Below are positions 34,741 to 46,604 of a stretch of DNA of 64,000 nucleotides, in pieces. The stretch spans positions 74,023,804-74,087,803 of the forward strand of contig OW386287.2 of the NCBI GenBank assembly GCA_936432065.2. The letters are read 5' to 3'. Below the pieces are notes generated by a model. That model made no database searches. It had not been told where the DNA came from and worked only from the letters and a program-made list of their open reading frames with translations. Each line of letters opens with the position of its first letter. Positions within the stretch are counted from its first letter, which is position 1. The stretch comes from Rutpela maculata. Its lineage: Eukaryota; Arthropoda; Insecta; Coleoptera; Cerambycidae. Both the position numbers and the translations under genes were made by a program.

Positions 34741-34852
34741 GTACTTCCTGAAGAAGGCACTAACCATAGAAATCCATTACCGTTTACAGAATTAAAATAT
34801 ATTTCTTAGTTTCCGAAATTTCGGCTGTGGGAATGTTAACTGAAACACCCTG
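34741..34852 (+). mobile_element. Right end of mariner-type element
   Basis: TACTTCCTGAAGAAGG, ATTACCGTTTACA and TTAGTTTCC match the minus strand of 63940-64000, so two copies of one element are present. This copy ends in AACACCCTGTATA. The transposase C-terminus at 34240-34354 probably belongs to it. Confidence 0.7.
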
Positions 34853-36037
34853 TATATGTATTTATACTTTCGATCCTTTGATTGTTGAGTCTTGAACACG
34901 CTCTCATTAAGCAATTAATTTGTCTAATTAATTCCTTTACAATGAGGGAATGTTTGGGCAAACTTATTCATTATTCATTCAAAGCTTAAACAGAGATAAG
35001 TCACGAAACGTATCATTACTTTAAATAGCGTCAATCAAGAGAAAGTTAAATTGCATTTAAATAGACCCTCGCCGTACCAGCAATACATCAAAGCTGTTGC
35101 TATGCGAGAAGCAATGTGCGAACTGTACTAAATGTGTATATAACGAATTGCTCTCTTTCGGGGTTTCTTTTGAAATCATAATATATAATGTGTGGCTTCT
35201 GCCTAGCGGACGTACGATACGCCCCTGCAAAATGCACGTAGCAACAGCGCGCTTCAAATATCCCCGCTCTACTGCTGCTCACTGCCAAATTCATATTGTT
35301 TTAATTAACGTAATTTACAATACGCATTACGCACAGAAGCTCAAGGTGAAAACCGAAACCGTAAAATTTAACGGCGGAGAGCCAAAAATATTCCAATTTT
35401 GATATTTATCTGGGCAAGCGTAGTGCATACCTACTTAATAATTACCGCTGACACATTCATTATATGTTCTACACTAAATACATTGTAACTAAAGCAAAAC
35501 AGTGCATAAGTTGAGAACATCATTATTAGGGTGCACAGTAGAACAAAAACCGGAAAGACTGTCCAAAATTATGAAACTTGAGGGATTAACTGATAATAGG
35601 TTAATATTGATGGAAAAATAATGAAAATCAATTCAGTTAATGGGGTAAGTGCAAAAATTATATGTTTGTGAAAAAATCTGAAACTTACGAAAGCGTCCAA
35701 AGGACGAGTATAAAATATGCTATAATTACCACTTTAAACTTTATTACAATTGGGTTGTGATGCATTTTCAAAAATTGTGAAATATGATTTTAGTTATCTG
35801 TTTAATTTGAAAGAAAAATTCTAAGCGCAACATATTTTAAAAAATTATTAAAGTTCGACTATTTGAATGTACCACGAAAACGGAAGTGACATCATAACGC
35901 CAGTTAGATGTGAAGTTATATGCAGAATAGAAGAAGAGGAACAAGTTGACATTGTTGGCAATAAAGAAAATAACCTCAAATGTCAAAATTGAATTCACAT
36001 TGAAGTTTTTAGCGTTTGGCATTCATTTTCTTTCAAA
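34853..36037. other. Spacer, nothing recognised
   Basis: Frames of about 60-100 codons overlap on both strands around 35060-35400 but show no domain or conserved motif. A modest GC rise there does not define a gene. Confidence 0.45.
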
Positions 36038-36178
36038 ATGACTGAGGCAGGATTTATAAAAGCCAATTGTGATATTTTATCTTCTATAGATATATTTATG
36101 GTCAGCGAATTTTTAAAAAGAGATGATCGTTTTAGAATTACAGAGGTGCAAAAGCCGCGAGGTATATTACAGCTATAG
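36038..36178 (+). CDS. Short ORF, possible first exon of a transposon-type gene
   Basis: The 46-codon frame begins with ATG in the context CAAAATGA and reads MTEAGFIKANCDILSSID, then FMVSEFLKRDDRFRITEVQK, with a TAG at 36176-36178. Near its end, CGCGAGGTATAT could be a 5' splice site (GAG/GTATAT), which would make this a first exon. The hydrophobic-acidic pattern (IDIFMVSEFLK.D.RF...E) recalls the N-terminus of a family of insect proteins with SWIM and YqaJ-like nuclease domains. That resemblance is from memory and weak. No downstream exon was found before the MITE at 36544. Confidence 0.3.
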   Translation: MTEAGFIKANCDILSSIDIFMVSEFLKRDDRFRITEVQKPRGILQL

Positions 36179-36543
36179 TTTTGATTATAAATATTAGAAA
36201 AACAATTATTTATAAACTTTGACGTTGCCGTTCAACGTTCACAAAATTGATCCATTTATAAACTTTGACGTTCGTCGTTTGCACGTTTGCATTTTTTGCA
36301 TAAAATGTCAAACTGAAAGATTGTATTTGTGACACATTTTTTGCATAAATTTACTTTATTTTTGAATCTCTGTGTGTTTAATTTAAACTGAATATTCTGC
36401 TCACGTAAGCATCCAATATTTTATCATTATGAACTTGATAATGATAATTTGTAAAAAATTCTGTGATTTAAAACAAACAAAAGCATATCTAAAGAGTAGA
36501 GCGACTATGGTCGCTCAATTTTGGAATCGCTGTGGCTCTTCTA
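36179..36543. other. Spacer with repeated GACGTT motifs
   Basis: TTTATAAACTTTGACGTT occurs twice (about 36209 and 36255). Similar AACGGCAACGTCAATTTATAA sequence lies near 40060, so this may be a fragment of a shared repeat. Confidence 0.4.
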
Positions 36544-37453
36544 CACTAAAAGAAAATGATAGGTAAATTCAACCAAAAAGAGCATATGAAATCGCGCCTA
36601 TCTAGTTTCATAGTTAAATCAATCAGAAAAGAATAGTCATACAACTTTATTTGTTTTCGTAAATAAATAGTAGTTTAATAATCATATCTTCTTGTAACAA
36701 ATTAAATAGTACAATGACATTTTTTTATGTTCACTAACCATTTTCAATTTAGTCTACAATTAAATAGTACGACTTTGTTTTTTGTTCACCAACTAATTTT
36801 TAGGCTGATCTACACTTTATTGTATGATGAAGTTTTTTTTGGTTAGCCAAAATCTCAGTATTGAGACATCAGACCACCCAAACCAAAGATTAGAGATCGT
36901 TTATAAGATCCATCCAAATATATCGATGATCCCTGAGAGAATTTGAACATTGCAATCACGTTATTAATTTTCTATAAATTCATAAGAGTATAAGATAATG
37001 CATGATTGATTATTGTCAGTGATTTGTATGTGGCGTCATCTGGGAATAATTTCTGTAATAGACTACGTGGTAAGCAAGCAAATTTTATGGTAATTCTTTT
37101 AGAACTTCTAGAAGACGACAATAATATTGGTTTGTCTACCAAGTACAATGATACAGCGAACTAATACTGGGTTAGAATTACAATTCGATAATAGTTAAAA
37201 ATAAAATATACTATTATCTAGTTTAATTTGACAGAATTCAACAAAATAATAGTCAGACGAAAAAAATAATAGTCTTATTCATCTATTTTTAAGTTAATGT
37301 TTGTTTTGCTGTACGACAACTTTTTATTAATTAAAATAACAATCACCTCTTATTTAAAAATACCATCAATATAGTTTAGTTTAACAAAATTAACGATATT
37401 GTTAGTTAACCATTTTTTTTTTGTTGAATTTACCCATACTATTTCTTTGAGTG
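36544..37453. mobile_element. CACTCAAAG-type MITE, copy 2
   Basis: It runs from CACTAAAAGAAAATG (36544) to TTTCTTTGAGTG (37453), flanked by TA. It is closely similar to copy 1 at 8654-11285 but lacks the 1.4-kb insertion and the internal duplication, so at 910 bp it shows the basic structure. There is no frame of note. Confidence 0.9.
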
Positions 37454-38243
37454 TATGAAAAGAACAACATTAGAACAGTTGAAGGATATCTAATTGCTCC
37501 ATCTTACTTTCTTGGCTTGGAATAGTTTGCATAAAACTGCATTTTATTCAAATATTCCCACTGAGTTTCAGGGGCTTCTACATAAAGGCTTCTATTTTCT
37601 TCTCCCTCACAAATCTGTCTCTCAATTTTTTCCACAGACACAGACTAATCCACTGAAGAGTTCTCTATTACTATAGGAAAATATACAAAATTCCGAGGCA
37701 CCTGGTAGGTTGCATGAATTATTTCTGCGATCTCTTATTCCCTATTGAATATTTCTAATTCATTCGTTTTGCGAATACATAGTGTTTTTAAACGACTGAC
37801 CAGTCCATATTTATGGGCGTATATACTATCAGATTGCCCGTGTGGTACACGGGTTCACTAAGGTAACTAAAAATAATTAATAACACCTCCCTTCCTATTT
37901 TAATTAAACAAAAACTAAACTATTCAAATAATGACCATCTATGAATTATACAAATTTGGAAGTTCCGAAAAAAGTTGACTTAACGTTAGGTCGCCGTAAT
38001 GGGACGGGCACTTTGAGTTTCCAAATTTGATTAATTTTCTTGGGGATTTTAGATTAGTTCCTCTATTTGCAATATTTCAAGTTCTAAGCAAGTCTGAAAG
38101 CGCCCAAATAAATCATGCTAATAAACATATTTGTATTTATCCGTCCGGTAAATTGTTGCGTACCTACTTCCCGATGAATTGGGAACTTTGGCATGGAGGT
38201 GGGGCGACTACATTCTTGATAAGCCGAAAATTCCAAAACTTGC
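37454..38243. other. Spacer, nothing recognised
   Basis: AT-rich with short frames on both strands and no supported feature. Confidence 0.45.
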
Positions 38244-38757
38244 AAAACTCGAAATGGCAACTTTAATATGCCGGCCAATGTTTATATAGAAGGTAATACC
38301 CACATTAAAACGAAGACTTTGCCAAAATGGTAAGAGCTGTAAAAAAACTATAGGAACAAAGTTGTGGAGAATAAAATTTCACATAAAAAAGTGAGTAGCG
38401 ACATGTTTTAAATGCTTTTTCTTTAAAATGTTTTCTTTACCGCTTCTCAAGTCACCGAAGTAACTCTTTGAAAATCCAGAATGAATTTGTGTTAGGTAAG
38501 GAGAAACATATATGTACATTTTATTGTTTTGGCAATATATGCGTTTAAACGCGATAAATCAGCACGACGCCGCATTTTGCCCACTTCCTGTGCTTGTACT
38601 ATAAAAGTTGAATTTTTTTAAGAAAATTTAATTTTCTACGATAACTTTCTTCTCTACAATGTTCTATCTCTTACCATTTTGGTAGCGTCTTCATTTTAAT
38701 GTGCCTTCCATACATATAGATTGGCCCCCATATTGAAGCCGCCATTTTGAGTTAAAA
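38244..38757. mobile_element. 514-bp inverted-repeat element
   Basis: CAAAACTCGAAATGGCAACT (38244) mirrors GCCGCCATTTTGAGTT near 38737-38755. GCCAAAATGGTAAGAGCTGT near 38321 mirrors CTCTTACCATTTTGGTAGCG near 38670. Arms are about 150 bases. There is no coding signal. Confidence 0.75.
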
Positions 38758-38768
38758 AAGTTCCTATT

Positions 38769-38933
38769 CGAAGTTCACAGCGAATATCTTAAAACAGGTT
38801 ACTTTAACGTGAAAAATGTACAGGAATGAATTTGAATGATTTTTTTTTTTAATTTTTTTTTATTTATTTTTTTTATTTACTTTTTTTATTTGTTGAAAAT
38901 ATCATACAGAGATTAGATATTCGCTGTGAAACT
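38769..38933. repeat. Hairpin with T-rich loop
   Basis: CGAAGTTCACAGCGAATATC (38769) is nearly complementary to GATATTCGCTGTGAAACTTG (38914-38933). The loop contains a long run of T and TTTA repeats at 38840-38895. Confidence 0.75.
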
Positions 38934-38937
38934 TGAA

Positions 38938-39669
38938 TAAGATTGATTTTTACCTGTGCACTCCAAACTATTACCCCTCTGCTCGGACGCTGTTAGCGTG
39001 AAATAGGTGAGGATAAGCTACAAGGTTAATAGGACATTTTTTATGCAGAATTTAACGACATTTTTTTTATTTCTTATACTTTTTTCCCTTCCGATGAACA
39101 GTTTACAACATAATTGTGAAAAACCAGCTTTAAGTCACCGTTAGGGGTGTTTTTTTGCAAAAAAAGAGACGTTCCACCCCAAAATTGGGAGGGAACTTTT
39201 CGGGTAGATATTCGATATAGAAAAATAGATATTTCTAGAGTACACAAATATATTATTACGTTATAAATTATTTCTCCTATTCAGTGTTTTTTGATTTAAT
39301 TTTAATTTTTGATGTAAATATATTCGGATTTAATCTGAAGCACTTAGGACAATATAGTTGACATGGAATTGAATGAAACTTTAACACTCATTCACGTGAC
39401 AAAACGCTTCAATTCCATTGGAGATCCCGCAACGGTAACGTTAAAAACATGAAATTTGTTCATCTCGGACGGACGGCAACTTTTGATCTTGTGGGAAACA
39501 TCAACGCCAACTTAGGATATAAATAACAATCAGTGTTTTGTATGTTTCATTTTTGAACGGCGACGGAAACGCCCAACGGGAACGGAAAATGTTGGGCATA
39601 TCAAACTGACGGCAACTTTTGATCCAGTGAGAAACGATGTCAACGTCAATATTAATGACTTTCATTTAA
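38938..39669 (+). other. Spacer with internal direct repeat
   Basis: GACGGCAACTTTTGATC occurs at about 39472 and 39610, each followed by a GAAAC...TCAACG block, giving a loose ~138-bp direct repeat. Nothing coding is seen. Confidence 0.45.
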
Positions 39670-40033
39670 CTAACATAACCTCAAATTTCAAGTTTTTAAA
39701 GTTTATTCTCATCTTTAATATTTGTATCCGCAATTTTAGCTTGGGGCCATACTGGCTTCAAATGAATATTTAAAAATACACGCAAAATTTTTTTCAAAGC
39801 TGTTGATTAATAAAAATAGACAGCTAATTATAGGTTAGATTTCCAACCTACAAAAAGTGTCTTATTTTATTGGAACAAACTATTTAAAACTTTATAAACA
39901 TTACATTGAACTAGATTTTATTTTATAGTACGGGAATCAGGCAGAAATTTTAACAATAGCTACGAAATATTTGTAAATTTTAAGAAACATGTATTTTTCA
40001 GCTTGGGTGTGAAGTCACGTGCACGTCCTCAAT
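39670..40033 (+). repeat. Dispersed repeat, copy a
   Basis: This ~360-bp block is matched in reverse orientation by 53226-53587. Shared parts include GGTTAGATTTCCAACCTACA, AACATTACATTGAACTAGAT and AAATTTTAACAATAGCT in partly diverged form. There is no frame. Its function and class are unknown. Confidence 0.8.
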
Positions 40034-40250
40034 TGTTTTTTATGTTTCATGGTCGAACGGGAACGGCAACGTCAATTTATAAATTGAGTGTTTTTACCAT
40101 TCATTTTTACGTTCACCATTTATTACTGGAACACTGAAGAAAAGTTTTTTCGGTGAATTGGTGGTATCATTTACACAGTACGGCACAAAACACCACTTAA
40201 ACTTAGGTTTATTCATAACTTTATGCCGCTAAAATAAACCGAAATATAGG

Positions 40251-40303
40251 CCCTCGTAGCGGAAATAGGCCGATGTTAAATAGTTTTAAAAAAAATAAAA
40301 ATA
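40251..40303 (+). mobile_element. 5S-type SINE, 3' tail fragment
   Basis: TAGCGGAAATAGGCCGATGT with GTTAAATAGTTTT and an A-rich tail matches the 3' end of the SINE at 1810-1863. The head and body are missing. Confidence 0.85.
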
Positions 40304-40720
40304 ACCTATAAACGTCTATTGAATTTGACATTAGGTTTGTTCACACAGTCTGAACTACCTGCATCAGTGTCAATAATAGAAGGAGATAGAGTGAGACTAT
40401 ACATAAGTTGAAGAGCACTAGTGCATATAGTGTGGGGTTTTTGAATAAACTTATTAAATATTGTGCCAAATCCAATTGATGTTATCTCTTTTTTTCTCCA
40501 TCACTATCAACAGTTTATAACTTCGTTTTTTCCTCGTTTAATAACTAACCTCTGCAGACTGCCGTTATGTTGTCACCTCCGTTTTAAATGAAAAAATTGA
40601 TATTGTAATATTTTAAGACTTTATTTTCAACTTTTATATGTTTCCAATGATTTTTTATGAAGAAATGTTATTGTTAAACAAAGATTCTATTAAAATTTTA
40701 ACTTAGTGCAACAACCTAAT
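40304..40720. other. Spacer, nothing recognised
   Basis: AT-rich sequence without supported features. Confidence 0.45.
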
Positions 40721-40857
40721 GCAAGTTTAAACATACAATTGTGTATAATTGCCACTTTAAACTTGCAATAATGCATAATTGCAAGTTTAAACTGACATCT
40801 ATACATAATTGTAAGTTTAAACTTGCCATTATACATAATGTAAGTTCAAAGTAGCAA
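40721..40857 (+). repeat. 30-bp tandem repeat, ~4.6 units
   Basis: Units start at 40721, 40751, 40781, 40811 and 40840. Each carries a form of GCAAGTTTAAAC followed by ATACATAATT or a variant. The core GCAAGTTTAAACTTGC is self-complementary when neighbouring variants are compared. There are no unique spacers, so it is not CRISPR-like. Confidence 0.88.
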
Positions 40858-41470
40858 TGGGGAATTTGTATGATTTTTTTTTATAATGAAAGTAGATAAA
40901 GCATAAAAAAATTACAGAAATGTAAAATTTACGATTTTTTTAATGTCAGTACAGCGAGAAAAAAAATATTTCTTCGGTGAAGAATTTGGATATTTCAAGA
41001 CGGCAGCTATATGACGTTTTCCGTTATTATTCCCCAGAAACGTCGCTGTTATTGCAGTCAACGTCGTAAACGTTAAAAAATGCCATTTTTGATTCGCTCT
41101 TGCCGGACCGAATTTTTGAATTTCGTCATGCAATTTATGATGTGGAGTAAGTACAACTCTCCCTCCCTCTTTCCATATTGACATCATACGGCCCTCTCGC
41201 TGGTGTATTTCGAAAAATATGAACGTTTTAAGATTTCATGTTTTTGCGCGATGTTCGACTCCGAAATGCGTACTTCTTTTTACTATTTTTTGCCGATATC
41301 TCCGAAACGGCTCTCGAAATAATAAATACCGTAAAACGAGTTCGTTTCATTATGAATCTTGGTTCCATCAGAATTTTTATATTCTTTTTCGTTGGAGATA
41401 TTTACTGAAGTGTCGGCGATGTACGGCAAAAAATCGGACATTTTTTGCTTAAAACCTAGGTAACTCCTTA
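40858..41470. other. Spacer, overlapping short frames only
   Basis: Frames of 75-90 codons on both strands (40912-41452) show no domain. GC is slightly raised at 41150-41450. Confidence 0.45.
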
Positions 41471-41843
41471 TAGTCCCTTGAGGTAAACCAGAAAAAGGCA
41501 AAAAGCCCAAAAATTCTACGACTGGATCACAAGACATCCCCCCCCCCCGTTTTCGTGGACGGGGAACACGATGGTGGCAATATTTTCCGACCTAACCTCC
41601 AACCACTACCCCCAAACCAAAAAAAACCCCTTCCGATTTTCCGTTGCTAGGCATTTTTTTTCGGAAAATTTTATTAACGAAAGTTGTTCAGAATTGTCCA
41701 AAAACCCTAAATCCAAAATTTAATCAAAATTAAAAAATATTGAAATTTTGTTTAAAGTTTAAAATATTGTCCGAAAATATTTAAATGGGTTTTTTTTGTT
41801 TAAAAAATTCATGACAATTTTGTTTGAAATTATACCCAAGCTG
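41471..41843 (+). repeat. Solo copy of the 52641-54290 element arm
   Basis: From TAGTCCCTTGAGGTAAACCA to ATACCCAAGCTG this block matches 52641-52960 plus the separate piece at 53946-53988. It therefore shows the element before its central insertions. It includes a C-rich run at 41539-41549, and GGAACACGATGG and TTGCTAGGCATTTTTT motifs. Confidence 0.85.
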
Positions 41844-43106
41844 AATTTCCAGTTATAATGCGGAATATTAATATTCAGAATTAATTCAGAACTTTAAAAT
41901 TCCGAGTTAAAATTTGGAATTTTATAAATAGAAATTATTTTATTTTGCGTCCCTTCCAGAGCTTTGTAGAAAAGTACTTATTTTTAGTGCAAAAGAATAG
42001 TACCTACCATTTGAGTTTTGCAGATTTGCATTCAACATTAAAAACACATATGGCAGCATAATTGTATTTTTCCTTCCTTTAAATGTGATGGAGATATCGC
42101 TGTATATCACATAAACCCATATGTTATGGCATATTTCGTCGAATTACATATAATATTTTATTATAATTTCTTAAATATGTGTCCAATTTTAAATTTAAAA
42201 TTTAAATTTGTTATTTTACATTGGCAATATTACTATATTATACAATAGTGATAAATCTTGAGATATCCAAGGAGGAAGAAAATTATATATTTATGTTTAT
42301 TATACGAATATTAATGTTAAAGGTATATTTGATACTCAACGTTAACAATTAGCCAAATCAAGACCAGGACTGGGAAGACTACTTAAAAAAAAAAACGGTC
42401 GGTTACCAACTATTAACTATTTTTCAAGAAAGTGGTCCGATTACTATGTAATCAAATTACTTCGAAGCAGAAGCACTTAGATTACTAACTACTTGGTAGC
42501 TAATAGTTGAAAACGTCAACTACTATTTGATTTTCGGGTGTGTGTGAAGTTTAACTCTTGTTTTTAAAGACAATTTTTTTTTAAATAATGGCAGCTACTG
42601 GAAGCGGCTGGAACTCCCTACACGGTGGATCTTTATAAGTTGTGTTTGGATATTACATCGGAAATCAGAGCACTCAGCAAACAGACAAATTACACGTGAC
42701 TTTGGAGCCATTTATTTCATGAACAATAATCGAACGAACTGAAAGTGGACTACAAGCAATCTGTTAAAACATAACCTCTCACGCTTGTTTATGTTGCATG
42801 ATATTATAAAGGTATTAACAGATAACGTTTCGAAGATTTTGTAGAACATTGGATAACGAAAAAAACAATTGGACATGGACAATTCAAGCAGACTACGCAT
42901 GCGTCAAATTAAAATCTTCCTGCTCGATCAAAAAGATCCGAGCAAATCGAGCTTCGTCCGAGGCCTTTATTTTGTAATATTTAGCTCGGTTAGCTCGATT
43001 TGCATTAAACGAACGATTGTGACGCGTCCCATCAATCAGACGTAATATCCGAACATGGCCATAAACAATTACTACCTTTAAAGAAAAACAACTAAAATAA
43101 GATTTG
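41844..43106. other. Spacer with small shared repeats
   Basis: TAATGGCAGCTACTGGAAGC at 42587 resembles GGCAGCTACTGGAAACAGCT at 63773. The region 42395-42540 contains loosely inverted GGTTACCAACTA/TAGTTGA motifs. Nothing coding is seen. Confidence 0.4.
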
Positions 43107-43832
43107 ACTGTCAAAAATATTTGGGTTGGTAACCTTTACGAATGTTGATTTTTAGGTTATTAAATATATTTAGGGACATTAGGCAATCCAAACCACGTGA
43201 CTTCCAACATGGTATGGCGGTCAAACATTTGTTGACAGTCGTTAAACGTTTGTCAAAACAGTTTGTGTTTTTACGTTGGCCTGGCTAAGTATCTTGAAAT
43301 TTTAACAATATAGTGTTTTTGTGGATTGTGGCAAGGCGTTTTTGATTGTTTTGAAGCAATAAACTTTATTTAATTATGCAGAGTGAGTATTTCAAGAAGT
43401 TGATGTTAAAAAATCTTTGACGTCGTTTTCTCGACAGATCATTTATATGAGGGAAATATTTAGAATTCACGACATCGGGACACGGTAAAAGCTAACCTTG
43501 TCACGATTTCCACGATGTCCACAACCCACTACTATGCACATATCAGGCATTTTTCCAATTATAGCCAATAATATTATCACGAAAAAATCTAATAAGAAAC
43601 ATTAAACAATTCTTTACAAAAACCTCAAATTAAAAACCTTTAAAACGTAAAAACTACATGAAAAAATGCTGCACTGGTCACAATATAAACAATAGAAATA
43701 AACCCGTGTTTGACCGCCACGCCATATTGAAAAATAATTTTGACAGGTCGTTGGGTTGCCTAATTGATAAATGTACCATAATCTGTAAATCAACATCCAC
43801 ACAGGTTACCAACCCAAATATTTTTGACAGAT
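43107..43832. mobile_element. 726-bp foldback element
   Basis: CTGTCAAAAATATTTGGGTT (from 43111) and GTATGGCGGTCAAAC near 43212 are mirrored by GTTTGACCGCCACGCCATA near 43709 and AACCCAAATATTTTTGACAG ending near 43831. Arms are about 125 bases, with weaker pairing inwards. There is no frame. Confidence 0.8.
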
Positions 43833-44659
43833 GGCAAAATATATTTTTCCTTAACAATAATACCAATAATATTTTTTGGATGCTGTCATGTGTGCACATA
43901 TAACGAATTATTTTTAATTTTTTTCACGGAAACCAAATCGAAAGGGTGCAAGTGTGATATATCGTCGAAATCGGAATTTTTACTGCTTTTCAATGGTTCG
44001 ATTACAAATTGTAAGTAATCACAAAATAAACAACTTGTTGTGCCAAAACGGCACTAAACGTAATACGATCTCAACCAAAACCTTTTCAGATCTTTTGGAG
44101 CAATGCGGTAAACAACACTAAACTACTAAACAAATCCGTTTAGTAGTTTCGCCGCTATCGTGCTAACATACATACACATACATACACACACACACACAGA
44201 CATTTTTCAAAAACCACTTTTTTGGGTTCCTGGGACCTCAAAACGTAAAGATTTGATGTTATCTCAATTTTAGATTTTGGACCAATTTCAGTAACGTCCC
44301 ACAATTTTATTGTGGGGAGGTTAAAAAACATAATTTTAATGTGTGACAATCAGTCACTCTACTCTGCACAATTCCACATAATAACATAATAAAAAGCGGA
44401 CGCAAAGCTTATATGATGTCGATGCTTATATGTCTAATTTGGTGGAGCTTGCATATTTCCTTTGCAACCAAATAAAAACAGTAATTCCACCCCTAAAAAT
44501 GTAATCATCTGAAGATAGTAATCTTGAGAAAAGGCGTCACTTTTATGTAGTTAACAATTTCAAAAGTAATCGGGTGTCTGAGAATTAATTACTAATGTAA
44601 TCAGATGCTAACAGTTGATTAGTTTTCGATTATATTATAAAATTACAATTACAACTAGC
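43833..44659. other. Spacer with CA microsatellite and shared repeat
   Basis: ACATAC/AC microsatellite lies at 44165-44199. 44040-44089 (GTGCCAAAACGGCACTAAAC...) recurs at 63857-63905. The remainder is unassigned. Confidence 0.6.
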
Positions 44660-45250
44660 GACTGGAGAAAAATGGTTCGTTTACAACTAAGCTTCACAAA
44701 AAACACATTTGGTTAGTGATTGGATTATTTTGTAATCGATTACTGCACAACTTTGATTACATTAACTCGTGAAATATAAGATTTGAACGAACATCGTGTT
44801 TTTCACAACAATTCGTTCCTCCAACTATATTTTCAGTATTTTGTCAATCTAGAATATCCCGACAAACATTGCATCTGGGGGTATATACACCAACTGAACA
44901 AAAACACGGGTACAGGTCTTCAAGTTTACGAGGCAATTATTGTTCCTCAATAATTCATCATGACTTGAGAAAAATGGTTCGTTTACAACTAAGCTTCACA
45001 AAAAAGTCATTAGGTTAGTGATTGGATTATTTTGTAATCGATTACTGCACAACTTTGATTGCGATGTATTCATTAACTCGTGAAATATAAGATTTGAACG
45101 AACATCGTGTTTTTCACAACAGTTCGTTGCTCCAACTATATTTTCAGTATTTTTTCAATCCAGTATATCCCGACAAACATTGCATCTGGGGGTATATACA
45201 CCAACTGAACAAAAACACAGGTCTTATTGTTCCTCAATAATTCATCATGA
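44660..45250 (+). repeat. ~300-bp tandem duplication
   Basis: The unit starts GACTGGAGAAAAATGGTTCG at 44660 and GACTTGAGAAAAATGGTTCG at 44962. The two copies are nearly identical over TGATTGGATTATTTTGTAAT and CATTGCATCTGGGGGTATAT. They differ by small indels (GCGATGTATT only in unit 2, a ~25-bp stretch near 44910 only in unit 1). The low divergence points to a recent event. No TIRs or coding signal are seen. Confidence 0.93.
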
Positions 45251-45911
45251 GATAGATAATAAGCATCCTTTAAAAAATTTTTTTTTCTAAACACCCTATA
45301 TTTGGATTTCTCTCCAAAAAGATTTAATTCATATTTCGTTTGAGAATTAATTAAATTACACAACTGCAGTGAATATTGATTATATAAATAATATAAACTT
45401 AAAATACCCCATTTTAAAATGTTTCTTCCACAAAATTGCACATTTTACAGTCCACAGATAACACATATGTATTTGCATGCAGATAAATTCATATCTGTAT
45501 GCGGTTTTTAACAAATGATAAATTGTGTAAATATGACCATTCTTTAAATATTTACTTTATAATGTTTACATTATATAACAAACATTGTTAAACAAAGATT
45601 TTGAATATATAAATGTCAGTTATGTGCAGGAAGTGTATAAGTTTCGTATTAATTTATTTACTCATATACAATTTTCTACAGGTAGTGTAAATAAAACTAT
45701 ACATGACTCGGGTATGGCCGACTGAAAATCTGTCGCACTTAACCAACAGTTGACTCAATAGAAATAGATTCAAAATAATATTTTTCAGTAATTGTGTAAG
45801 TGGAAATAAGTTTATGTTTATTTTTAAATATTAGCGATAGATCCAATAGGAAAACATGTATTATTTTTGGTCATAGCTTTGTAAACTCAAAATTGCAAAA
45901 AATATATAATT
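45251..45911. other. AT-rich spacer
   Basis: The 101-codon minus-strand frame at 45136-45441 overlaps the tandem repeat and has no domain. Nothing is supported. Confidence 0.45.
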
Positions 45912-46604
45912 ACTTCCACATCCAGTAGAAGTATAGTAACGACAAAAACATTTTTAAAAATTTTTATTGTTCAAATAGGCTTAAAATATCATGAAACGTC
46001 GAGATTTTAAGTTTGAGCGAAAAAAAAATTTCTGTCTGTCTAACTTTTTTTTGTGCGCACGTTTACTCTGGAACCGTTTGAGAGATTGACTTGAAATTTG
46101 GTACACATATGTACTTTAACGAGATCTAGAACTAGATTATATTTTCATCTTGTTCCGTCGAAGGGTTGGGGGGTAAATTGGGATAAATTTGGGGTAAATG
46201 GGTAAATCAAGCAGGTAAGAGTCCATAAAATTGATATTTAATATATACAAGAAAAGCTAAGATCTCAAAAAAAAATTTGGCATTAGCCACCCCCCATTAC
46301 CAACCCCCACCCCCTTATTAAAGGGGATGAAAAAAAAATATGATTTAGTGTATGTACAAGAACCAGAAACCTCAAAACATGTTTTTACTTCATCCACCCC
46401 CACTACCACCCCCCTATCACAACCCCCACCCCACTACCGATGTGGGGTATCGTTTTATGGGTTTTTGGGGTAGAGGATTTCAAATACTATATTATTAAAG
46501 TTCCATAAACAATTATTTCCACATACAAAGTTTTTTCTTTGTGAGTGACTTGGATAGAGAATTGGATGTGGAAGTAGTGATTCCTTGGGCAGCGGTTTTT
46601 TTTT
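45912..46604 (+). repeat. R1 interspersed repeat, copy 4
   Basis: Same orientation as copy 1, with full-length ends and the C-rich block. Its right part keeps GGATGTGGAAGT, which is mutated in copy 1. Confidence 0.9.

Noticed and set aside
32886..34852. One complete mariner element from 32886 to 34852
   Set aside because: The two ends share only about nine terminal bases; the inner sequences do not match, so they may belong to different elements.
35057..35402. Three overlapping frames, up to 101 codons
   Set aside because: Frames on both strands, no domain, no splice or start context that favours one.
40721..40857. CRISPR-like regular repeats
   Set aside because: Units are contiguous, without unique spacers, in a eukaryotic context; it is a tandem array.
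45136..45441. 101-codon minus-strand frame
   Set aside because: Overlaps the tandem duplication and shows no recognisable domain.
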